Assembly (NCBI RefSeq): GCF_023101765.2
Contig: NC_064223.1
Location: forward strand, 5,890,001-5,954,000
DNA: 64,000 nt
DNA from: Spodoptera frugiperda
Taxonomy: Eukaryota > Arthropoda > Insecta > Lepidoptera > Noctuidae
Reading direction: 5' to 3'
A program made the position numbers and the translations under genes. The notes beneath the pieces were generated by a model, which saw nothing but the letters and a program-made list of their open reading frames with translations, had not been told where the DNA came from and made no database searches. Shown here in pieces: positions 27,301 to 39,300 of the stretch; positions within the stretch are counted from its first letter, which is position 1; each line of letters begins with the position of its first letter.

Positions 27301-30300
27301 TCGAGAGTGACGGAAGGCGGGCCGACCACTTGTGGATTGAGAGGCTCAGCCGACGCTATTGGAAAATGGATTTCCTTAACAGTTAACAACTTAAATACAT
27401 AATGACCCTAAAGAATCGCCTTTATAATAAACCTTAACATTTCAAGCCAAAAAAACTCCAACAGAACACAAACGAAGGTCGCATGTTCCGAAAGTTCCTA
27501 ATTCCCTCGTCAGCCAATTTTTCCGTGTGACACGTTTCGTTATTTTTTCATTTTATATTTTAGCAACAAAGTATTTGTACCGAGAGCCCATTTATATTGC
27601 CAGACATCTGTAAAAGGGTACAATCGATACATCTTTCTACCTGACCGGTTACATAAACTTTGTTACATAAATCTAGAATGGAGGAACAACTAGCTTAGTT
27701 TCAACTTAAGTTTTAAAGGGCCATTACGTTTTTAAGTGTACTTGGCTTTAAATACAGTCGTAGTAAAACTCTTATCTAGTGGATTGTAATGACACTGAAT
27801 ACATTGCTTGTAATGTTTTCAATTAAGGGTTTAAAAAGCGTAGTAGCAGTATACAATTTAGTATGTAGCTAACTCGACGCTCCTAAAACCGTTAAAAAGC
27901 ACAACCATTACCGGCACAATTTTACCACAGCAATGAATCTCACGCCCTGAGGGAGCCTTTTAATTTGTGTTTTATTGTACCTCGACGAGAGGTATCGTCT
28001 TCGTGAATTTACGCGAATGCCTATTACAACAACAATGTAATGTCCTATTAAGACCACTTAGACCATTAGAAATGCTACAACTCAAAGAAACTCTTACAGA
28101 AAAATACAGGGAAACTAGATACTAGATAAAACTAAATACTCTAAGGACTTACCTTTCATCAAGTTGCTGTAGCTGCGAAGGCTGCTGGTAGTTCATTCGC
28201 CGACCGTACAGTGAAGCGCCTCCTTCCGACATGTATCCATCCATCATATCGTTATTTCTCGCACACTCCATTTCTCCAAGATTTATCCGTCGTAAACAAT
28301 CACCGTCTGACATGTACCCTGAAGCTATTTCAAGATCACAATAATCCGGGTTGGAAAATCCGGGACCGTAATTAATACGGTCACGCAATCCCATATTTTC
28401 CCTGCCAAAATTTGCTTTCACCGTGTTAGCGTGATGAGGATAACCGGGAATATTCTTTTGTGTTAAGCCCGAAGTTCTCATGGGCAACGTCAGATGACTG
28501 TTGTATCCTCGTAACAATGGTCTCATGGGTAATACATTCATCATTGGATTCTCGTCGTCGCCAAGTGAATTGTCACGACAATGGGATGGCGTACTAGACC
28601 GACTGTCATCCATCCTTTTGTTCAACTCGGTCAACGTTCTGTTATGATCAAATGTAGGTTTTGGAACAGATTTGTCCAAAGGTCTTCTCTGTGCTGCTTC
28701 TTTTTCTGATATTTCTGCTTCGTTTATAACTCCATTTATATAAGTGGTATTCATGTCCAGTCTTTTATTTACGTTGCTAGTAGCAGTTTTAGATATTTCT
28801 GAACCAGATTCACTGGAAGGACGGTATATAACGCTACTATCACTGGAATTAGAATGTTGGCCTGTAGTACTGTGAGTGGAGTTGGAATGGGAACTTTCAG
28901 ACATTTGCGAAGTGTGAGTATGACTTCCTGTGCTCACAGGCATCGGCGATACAGCTAAAGTCTGTTTTTGTGTTATATCTTTACTTAAATTAGACTGTTC
29001 TCTACTGAACGGAAGTGCACTTACGTTATTTGTAGAATTTAAACTAGAATTGCTTTGTATAGGACTTAATTGACTATTTGTACTTTTGTGTATAATATGT
29101 CTATCATCTTTTGCTATTTTGAATGTTCCTTTCACAGCAGCTGTTGGTTTTGGAATTCCAGTTTGGGGTCCAAAATTTGCTGCTGCTTGGTTTTGGCTTC
29201 CTTGACTTGATGGTGGTGATACATTTTCGTTACTCTGGTGGTTCTTAATGTCTGATCTGCTATCAGACCGTTTTTCGCTGAGTCTCATTTGACTACCGGA
29301 AAGTTTCACCATCTTCGAGTTAGAATTCCTTGAATGATCATCGATTTGATTTAGTTTGGTGTTACTGATTGATTTCGGAGCAGCTATTTTAGATTCTTTA
29401 TCACGAGCAGGAAGCTTCGGGCTATTTCTCGATTTGTCACTGCTGCTCGTTTTACTGCTGCTCTTGCTCAAATTCGTTGAGGATTCTTTAGGGGATTTGG
29501 AACTAACTAACTTAGATTTAACATTTTTAGCAGACTTGTCTTTTGATAATGTATCGCTTTGTTGCCGTATTTTGGGTCCTACTAGATTAGAAGATTTGAT
29601 ATGTGAGTTGGGTGTATTGGAAGACTCATTAAGACTGAGGCTGGAGTCGGATCTTTCACTTTTAGCTGATGAGAAGCCACTGGATGAACTGGTTCTTTTC
29701 GATACTGCAGTACTCTTGCTGTTTTGCTTTTCATTACTTATCTTGTCTTTATTGAAAAGCTTCAGTTTGTCGAGCATGGAATGCTTGGTGGGTGTTCCAT
29801 TTTGACTGGACGGTGATTGTTGATGCTGCTGCGTTTGCGACAATGTCGATGGGATTTTACTTCCAGGCGCTAGGAGCGAGGAGTTAGGTCGAGACCTGCA
29901 ACAACGGGGAACGTTTTACTTATTTCTATACAATATCTAATAAAATTATATTTCGACTTGATTATTGATATTGAAAATGAGTTCAGTGTTAAATACTAGA
30001 CTAGCTATGATTATCTAGTTAATAAGATACTTTTGTGGGACTGACTGTTGTCTCATTAAAAGTGTGCATAATATGCACCTCAATCAATTTCTTTAGGGAA
30101 TCAGTTTACTATTGGAAAACAATATAAAAAACATTATTAACGCTAAATTTAACTATTCTACAAACACAAATACTTTGTTTTTGAATAATATCTTAATGAC
30201 AGTTAACCTAGCAACCAATATTAATACTCCGTCAATCTAATCGAAGAATGTTAACAAATTACATTTAATTAATTCTAAATAGCAACCATCGTCAAACAAA

Positions 30301-33300
30301 ACAACGGCAGAATACGGACGAAAACCACTTAAAAGTTTAAAACCAGCATATTAGATAAACAAGCAAAGTTACCCGGATGAAGAAGTTGGCGCTCGCGGTA
30401 TAAAGCTGACTGCTCCCTGTCCCAGCGGGCTAGTAGAACGACTGGAGCTCGCAGACAAACCACTTTTGCCACCTGCAATAAAACAATAGCATTCCGTCAA
30501 TGATTACATTATAACTCACCGCCACCGTCCTATAAACTATGTCATTCACATCACACACAGGAATGATGTCAATTTTTATCCGGCCTATATTTACAAACTT
30601 ATCTTGCTCACCAAGCTGAGCAAATATTATCAATGAAGACCAAACATTCACTAAGTCTGAGCTTTTATCGAAAACACGGGTGGTCCGTGGTGCGCGCGCG
30701 ACTAGTACTAAGCTGCAACGCGAACAGTGCATGCGCTATAGGCACCCACCAAAAATAAATGAGCCCTAACACCCCTTCTACTCCACACACAGTGTTCGCA
30801 CGCAAGGGCACTTCGATTCAATGCAGCGGATCACCTAACACTGGTTTGTTACTAATCAATAATGCCGACCAAAATTATAATTCGTGATGTCATTACATTT
30901 GAAATGTATGCGTGTGCGTAAACTAACCCTAAACAAGGGACAATAATGAGTCAATGGAGACTATAAATAGTGCACATTATAGGTTCCCAGTTCCAACTAG
31001 GCTGTTTGTTTTGCCACTACATAATGGCGTTATAAATGTTATGATACTAGCCCTATTCAATGGCTAAAGTCCACCAAAAAGGTACTTCTACATTCTACAT
31101 GTTACTGACTTAGTAACAGCCCAATACAGATGACACACAAGGGAATTGGTTTTGTAATTATTGTCTCTTGTAATCCTATAATTACGTAAGGAAATGCTTC
31201 GTTAAGACAGTATAGTTTTATGGCAGTAATTACATGTGTGCGTAGGTGTCTACGTATGTAAGTAACTACTAATTAACAAAACATAAAATATAATATCACG
31301 CCTTTTTTCCCTGAAGCGGTAAGCGAAGGTGTCATGGTTTGCCACCCACATTATTTTTGTACTATTCGGTAATAAAGGTAAGTTTAAAAATGATACGATA
31401 TTCACGACTTATTAAATACTATGGCTAAAGTTCATCCTGAAAAAGTCTTTGTCCTACTGATCGGTTTACACAAGTTTGCAAAAATCTTCTCACATTTATA
31501 CAGAGCTTAGTGCTTTACTAATCACTGCAGATATAAAGGAAATAAAGCACTTAGGAACTTTTCTATTGAAGCAATATCCAAGCACTGCCCTCATCAAATC
31601 ATCTCCATTCACTAAAGCTAGATTAATTTAGCTCCCTGACTCATAGGTAATCATTACTTAGTATGCAACATAAACTTTGAATAGACACAACTAACAATGG
31701 CCACATTCAGGTGCATAGTTCGAAGGAAGCAGATCGTTGTGGTGTGCCAAATAACATTGTCAATCAACTGTGGACTACATCCGTTATTTATTCAGGCCGA
31801 GACTATCCATCACTTTAGCTAGGATGATAGCACTTTGTTATGTATAGATAGGTATTAAAATTTAGGTATTTGGATATCCTTATGCTTCATACTTTCTAAG
31901 GATAAGGTCTGACTAAGAATAAATCACAATCATTGAAATGAGTCTATCAAATACCAACTAACATAAACCAATACAAAACAAAGTAAAGAAAAAAGGTTTT
32001 AAGTTACTCACAAAAATCTTCAATTTACCCACATATTGGCACAAAAAGAAACTGACTGATACCATAAACTAACTATTTAAAATCACAAACACTCACGACA
32101 AAAAAAAAACATTACAACATTCTATTGTTCCGATGTAATTTTAAAATTAGAACGTCAATGAGCGGCCAGTATGAGTCGTGGCCGTCAACTGATGCAGATG
32201 CATCAAGCTCGGCTCAACGTCTACGCGGTATCAGCGGGCCACGGCAAGTCCCGAGATAACTCGACCCGCGTGAGAATCACAACAATCGTGTTGACATACG
32301 AATATGTGTCGCTAAATCAAAGTTGATATCGACTACAAGTACGTAAATGACAATAAAATTTTAACAGATCAAGTAGGTATCAAAAGATGCATCATTTCAT
32401 CCGGGAAACAATTAATTTTGCGGATAAATATCAATTAAAGAAGACACAAAAATCTTGTTCCTAAACAAATAACAATAAATCTCTAAATGAAAACAACTAA
32501 ATCCAATAATCCAGCCAAGCGAGACTTTACTATGCCCTCGGGCCCCAATGTTGGCCACCCTTTGAACCCTCGCCAAGATGCCCTTGAATAACAAGAGGGC
32601 AACACGAGGATATATTATTTAAATAACACAAACATACACCACACGTATTCATACTTCAAGCTTACTTACATTCATACATTGTTGAAGCAAAAAAAATTGT
32701 AACGGACTTCTCAGAACAAAATTAATCTCGATTGAATCATTCAAAGTAAACACGAAGGAAAGTGATCTAATATCAAACGTTTATGACTACGATCCTTGAT
32801 AAGGAATGCGACAAAAAATCTGAAGATAAGAAAGGGGAATCATCACACGTGTGCCAGCCAGTATTCATCAGCATGTGGGCAAGATATAAAACGGATGGCG
32901 TTAGGGCACTTATCAGTGAGAGTAAGTGAATAAACTTCGTGTAAACCCTTAGGTATGGCATTTGGGGTTTATTTTAGGGACCTTTCAGTCCTCAGGTGGG
33001 TTTACGAGCGACAAATTGGCTTGCGGCGACGGCTTGTGGAAATGAAAGCTAAAGGTCGCTCGCAAATTCATATTCGACATGTACTGCGAATTTTTGAGAT
33101 GGAAGTAAGTACGTGTTGTACATTCGAGGAGGCTGATTCTGTTAAATATTTAAGGGCCGCTGAACAAAATCAAGACGCAGAACGCTTTGTACAAGATGGT
33201 TCGTGAGTAAAGTGTAGCAATTTTATTTCCTACAGTTGATAGGCAATTTCATGTTGGATTTTATGTTGCAGCTATTCTACGGAGAGGGAATAGAAAATAA

Positions 33301-36300
33301 TTTACAGATAGGATATTCTATTTTAGCTTATTAGTAAAAGAAACGTTTCCTTAGTTCGCGTCGGCGTGTTGCGTCCATCATTAGTCTCAATTTACTTTAT
33401 TTATCTGTATCGGGTCGTTGCAGTGTTGAGACAAACAGACACACAGACGCCTCCCACCGAGTGCGAAGGCTAGATATCGACGGGAGCGCTAAATAAGTAA
33501 TTGGATTTAATTAATTACACTTCTCGCTCAAGCTGCACTTTATTCCGACGTCTGGTCTGCGCTTGAGACTGCGAAGTATTCTCCTCATAAATTATTGCTT
33601 ACGCAGATACCTAACTTTACAGATACGAAACTTATTCCATTGAAATAAAGTTGAAAATCTATAAAATATACCTTAATTTGGGCTAGCTTGATATGCGTGT
33701 GTCTGTACATTGAACTAAGTGAAACATTGTTTAGGGGGCTTTTTCACCAGAGATGATATTATACGCATCCACCAATCATATTCATTCGTACACATAGCTT
33801 AGCGCTGGTGGAAACGGACTCAGCTAAGCTATGTTTCTTTTTTATATGGAAAGATGCGTGCTATAGATGCGTGCTGTAGATGCGTGCTGTAGATGCGTGC
33901 TGTAGATGCGTGCTATGTATGTGCGCTACGAATGGCTTCCCTACTATCGATACATTGCATACTCGACTGCGCATATTCCTCGCACAGCTACATAGCTTAG
34001 TATCAATGGAAAAGATCACATAGTTTCACACTCACAGCTTAGCTATTACATCTTCGTAGCATAGCTACATAGCACATCTCTGGTGGAAAAGCACCACTGC
34101 CCTTAAGTAAATGAATAAATCTTACAAATGGTCTACGTAGAAATTCTTTTGTTTTGTAAACCAATAAATATTTTCATTGTATTGAAGTAAAAGGTTAACA
34201 ATTGTTTTCGGAAGTACCTACATTTTCTTCTAAGGCTTTTGACTCAGAACTTTGTTCGAACAGTTCAAAAGGTTTCCAATTCAATTAGTGATTTTATTGT
34301 TTATGTTTTTGTTACAGACTCAATAAGTAAAGGCTTTGATTGAAATTAAGATTTGTTTGCGTTTAAGCTTGAGGTAATGACTGCCACTTTGATTAATTAT
34401 TGACTCTCCGTACTGAGAAATTTTCAAAAAATCGAAAAGATCCCAGCAATACACTGCCCGACTCGGGAATCGAAAGTGAGACCGCTTGCTGACAGTAACA
34501 CTTGCGATCGCTCGACCTACGAAGCACTCACTGTAGCTATGTTTCTTTTATTATTAATCACATATCTGTAAGAAAATACTTGATTCAGGAAGAAAATAGG
34601 TACAAGATATGACTTACAGTAAATAAGGTCTATTTTACTGATTACTTTATAAGACTTTTACGGCGCTTCTAGGGCCGAGTTTAGCGCCCAGTCGGTTATG
34701 AAATAGAAAGTAGCTAGCTAAGGATCTCTCGCCTATGAGCGTAAACATAAAATGGACTTTATCATTAATGGAAAGTTTGAGTTGGTTTAATACTGAAATA
34801 TGAAGGTCCTGTACTGTTTCTGTGATATTTTTTTCATCTTATCAATGTTCAGGCCTCTGTTTGCTGCTGCTGTGTTCATTGTATTAAACTAGCCTAAGGG
34901 CGCTTTCATATCTGGAGCTGCGGACAACGTAACAGGTTACCGAGACTCCGGCTCAAACCAGGGGTAGGAACGCAGTGGTTTTTATTTAGTAAGTGTCTGA
35001 CACTCCCTCCCGCCTCACACACGGCCACGGCGGGAGAAGTCATTAAAAAAAATAGATTCACTCGATATAAATCGTTCCTAATATACCTGTATTTTTATAC
35101 CAACACAAACACCCAAACAATAAATCCAAACAAAACAAAGTACCTAATACAAATAATACAACCTATTTACAAACTACCTTTCATTGTAACACCAAATAAC
35201 AAACAGAATGAGAGCTAGATAGTTTCCTAGCTGCCTATAGTGGCATTAGTCACTAACCTAGAATACGCAGAAGTTACATGCGTTGACAATACATGAATTA
35301 AATAGCCACTTTATATTTAAATTGGTTTTATGAAAAGGAAGTTGTAAGCGATATTCAAAGTAAGTAGTTAATAATATTCAGTGACCTGTTTACTAAGACT
35401 AGTTTCTTGTAGATAGCAGATGTTAGATGTACCTTGTTGTCTATGTAATTGTTATAAAACTTGTAAGTAATAAGACATTATGTTTTAGGTGTAGATGTGG
35501 GCAAAAGTAAAAGATACATATTACGCTTATGAAATTTTTACTTATCCTTTAAAATGTTTAATATAAAGGAAAATAAGTGTAATTAATTATACGTAAATGC
35601 ACCATTATTATCACACTAATTAGAAATGTGAAAGATTTTTTTTTTTTTGATTGTTTGGATGTTTTTCTGTTAATCATGCTGAAACTAGCCGCGAAGTCAT
35701 TGGCAGAAGCTATATACGTATTTTTATCGCAGGAATCAGTTGCTAATGAAGCTTATGTTTTACCTTCTATTAGTATAGACACTGAGTATAGGTCAAAAGA
35801 AAAGAGAATCAGAAAAGAAAATAAATCAAAAACAACAGACAATGGACTTTAAACATATTATCAAAAATCTCATATTTCATTAATTAGTCTACAACTAGTA
35901 GAAATCTAAATAATGTAATAACAGTAATTAACAAAAGTCACTTAGAATATGGTCCGACGTTTAATTTACCCGTACTTGTACTATCCAGCTTACAATTGAC
36001 ATCGAACAATAATTGGTATGGCTCACGGCATTACTGGCTATTGATTTTCTTGGATCGCCAGCTCTATTGTATTTCGTTTACTAATAGGTCGGCTTCATTT
36101 AGGAACAATCGATGTCAAATACGGGACTATCTACAATTCAGTGAAATATGAGGTATAAATTACTTATTTGGAAACGAATACTTAAATCAGGAGCCTAAAT
36201 TGGTGATTACAAGATCGAGATCGAGAAGAGTTTTCATTTCAGTTTATATGTAAAGATTAATCACAAGAAGAAAAAGCGTTTTTTTAAGGGCGGAAAATCA

Positions 36301-39300
36301 TCCAATGAGAGGGAGTGTCAGACTTTTATTACCTAAAAACCACCCCGTTCCTACTCGACTTGTAGATTATCAGCATTTCCATTAGATTAATTAGCAAAGA
36401 ACCGTTCTTATCTTCTATACATAGTATAAAACAAAGTCGCCCATTTTGTCTGTAGTCCCTTCGTATGCATAAAACTTTAAAACTACGCAACGGATTTTGA
36501 TGCGGTTTTCACTAATAGAAAGAGTATTTTCTCCGACAGGTTTTTATATATAATTGAAATACATTGAAACTATATTAGCTGAGTTATAGCGATTTATGTC
36601 CAAGAAGTCAGAAAAAAAATCTAATTGAAGATTGCATTTGTGCGTGCGCCGCTTATACCGTTGGATACAAGTAAGAACAATGTATAGCAAAAACATTGGT
36701 CTTTATTAGTTCTACAAAAAAGTCCGCGATGACATATATCCAGCTTTTTTATTTAAGTCACAAAAACTACTTTTCTGTATTAAAAAAACATTTAATTCGT
36801 TGGGTGATGTTTAACTGGTGATATAACCAATAATACATATATCCTTATCATAATAAGTAAGTTCATCAACACGAGCATTTAATTTAGATTATTTTTGCAG
36901 TTTACAGTGTGTTATTTAGACATATAGTTTAGGAGATATCACGATATTAGTATTGCGGCACGGTACGGGCCGGCCGCGGCGGCGGGGGCAGCGTCCCTAT
37001 AAATAGCGCGTCGGCGGCAGCGGCTCCCCATTAGCACTTTGAAATTGGAAGCGATCGGACGCGTTTATTTATCGCAGCTCTTTGAGAAAAATAAAACGTG
37101 CTTTTCAGCGCGACAACAATAATTGTATGATAATAACCTATTATTATCATACAATTATTGTTGTCTAATATAATACTAATATAACCTTAGAATACAATAC
37201 CTATATTGTATTCTAAGGTTAGTATTAAATCGCATTTATTTTTGATATTTTCTATTAAGATTTTGGTTAAAATTTAAAGTTAGGTCAATTTAATATTAGG
37301 GAAATAATTAAAAAAAAAATCGTAATTTAAAAAAAAATCTGTACATTACTTAAATATTTTTTCCAAAAACTGATAGGGGGGGCGATCAAAGAAGAGTCAC
37401 AGAAACCAAAAAACATTTTAATATTTTAAACGCGGTTAAGGGAAAGAGAAGTTATTGTGAATTGAAAATTAGTATCCAATATGTGTTGGTGCGTTGACTG
37501 TATTTGTCGAAGTAGCGGGATACACGCAAACGAAGTTGCGCGGGTCAGCTAGTATAATAATACTTTTACATTAATTAACCTCTTACGATCTTAGTACGTC
37601 TTTAAATGCAGGTACTAGGATAGCATAGAATCTAAGGAGACAAAAGAGAAAGAACACACAGTTTACCCTGTATACAACGGTATGTGGCCGGTATAACCTC
37701 TCCTGATCTCAGTACAGTTAAAGACACAGGTACCAGGATGGCATAGAATGTTAGGAGGTGTGTGCTTACCTGTATGCGACGGCGTCGCCGGCAGTGGTCG
37801 CTTGTCAGGCGGGGCACGGCGGACGGCGGCTGCGGACGCCGGCAGCGGGATCGACGTCTGCAGCACCGACACTTGCCTGAAACAAATAATAAGATATTTA
37901 GTAAATTAATCTAAAAAACAATTAAGGTTATTTGATTTATTCGATCTAAATTGATTCTTATTTCATTTACAAAACGTTTACCTACTAAAAGGATTGAATA
38001 ATAAAATAAAAGAATTAACGCCATTCATAAACACCAATGTGTTCAATCAAGCTGAAAAAAAAACAAGTGCTTTAACTAAAGTAACAATTATTCCATTGAA
38101 ATTGGGACTAAACAATATTCAGCACATTACTTAATTGACTAATATCAATTCCAACACATGTCATAGCATAATCAGTAAACACTTGATCAATATCTCCATC
38201 AAGATATACATGAAGCTATTAACATAAATAGGAAGATAGTCACTAATTACCATTGTATGTCATTGTATTTATTATTATTTTATTTCATTCATGCGTCCCA
38301 GCGTGAAGTAATCAATGGTTTTACGATTGTAACGCGATCCGCTCCATTGAGCAATGAGTATTGGGTTCAGCAGTTCAAATGAAATGTCCTAAAGGGCCAG
38401 TAGGTAATAACATCGAAAAGTTACTAGTGGTATAACTATTAGAGAGTTTCAATTTAGGTTCTAGGTGTTTCCGATACAAGCTACTTCTGTTTTCTGTTCC
38501 TAAAGGCTACATGAAACTTGAACTTGTGTTTATTAGTATGACGTGAAGAAAGCGTACCAAATTTGTAGTACTTAGACTATTTTTAGTTTAAACTTTCACT
38601 TCTAAACATTAAGCATAAACATAAACCATGTACAAATTGAACGTAGAAAGGTACACAGAAAGAAGATTTTAACTGAGTTTGTTTTTCCTATATCCACATT
38701 GAGGCACATTGGTACTTACTTCCAAATCTAATAACCTTAGGCAATCTTAACTCTTACATTATACCTAACAGGAAAAAGTGTTACGCGCATCTTATACCAA
38801 TATTTTATAAAAATGGCTTCAGATTTCCTTGTACAACGTCCATGGGGCTTAATTTATTCAGTCCCTCTCGCAATACTAGGGGTAGGTGATGATATACTTT
38901 AGTAGGTTTCCGGCTTTTAACACCCCTAGTATCATTAAAGTACGCCCTATCCGCCATTTTAATATCTCACTTTTGCTAAAGCTGTTTGAGAAGTTCGCAG
39001 CTAACAGCTAAACATAATGCCGGGCGAAAGAGGTTTTGTTGGAATAACTTTGATGATTAACCCATATTGTAATATTATTAATAACATAAGTAGTTTAATA
39101 AGTAGTAACTGAAAGTTATTAAAGTTCGAGACTAGAACGAAATACATAGGTAGTGTTCTCATGATATGTGAAAAAAAATCATTTAAGTAATTCTAAATTA
39201 ATCTTTTGAAACGTTAAATTGAATTGTCCATCAGTCAGTCTGTCTGTCAGTGAAGCTAGGTGCTCGTTCCAAAGTAGTCTTCTCCATCGAGCATCTCTAT

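Larger units (their letters stand above)
16250..28152. other. Intron 4 of sick, about 11.9 kb
   Basis: Mostly AT-rich, featureless sequence. Holds the tandem duplication and pogo-like MITE at 19.7-20.2 kb, a foldback MITE at 22.6 kb, a GC-rich block of unknown nature near 25380-25490, and two CpG-dense islands at 26.1-26.4 and 26.68-26.88 kb. No other gene is evident. A short GC-richer patch at about 17800-17960 has a plus-strand open frame without a supported start. Confidence 0.65.
36411..37552 (+). mobile_element. Non-autonomous Helitron-like element, about 1.14 kb
   Basis: It starts with TC after A and ends with CTAG before T. Eight bases before the CTAG lies the short hairpin CGCAA-ACGAAG-TTGCG. 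These are Helitron hallmarks. Near the left end are ATAAAACAAAGTCGC and ACTACGCAACGGATTTTGAT, which I recall from abundant moth Helitrons. The interior carries a GC-rich promoter-like block (36955-37060) and two hairpins, neither expected in the basic element. No Rep/helicase coding sequence. Confidence 0.75.
30473..37769. other. Intron 2 of sick, repeat-rich, with possible nested gene
   Basis: Holds a truncated repeat at 31.3 kb, a GC-richer patch at 32.15-32.29 kb, the plus-strand mini-gene candidate at 32.9-33.2 kb, a MITE at 33.7 kb, a SINE at 34.4 kb, CTCCCGCC-type repeats at 34.9 and 36.3 kb, a Helitron-like element at 36.4-37.55 kb and the duplicated exon 2 end at 37.6 kb. The stretches 35051-36277 and 33207-33733 show nothing I recognise. 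Confidence 0.7.

Noticed and set aside
29356..29805. 149-codon plus-strand open frame
   Set aside because: Antisense of sick exon 4; its Leu/Asp-rich product mirrors the Ser-rich codons of the real exon and has no family resemblance.
33852..33916. CRISPR array
   Set aside because: Units are directly adjacent with no spacers, and the genome is eukaryotic; it is a minisatellite.
34440..34530. tRNA gene on the minus strand
   Set aside because: Only a degraded A box and a B-box-like piece; no acceptor stem can be folded. It is a SINE fragment.
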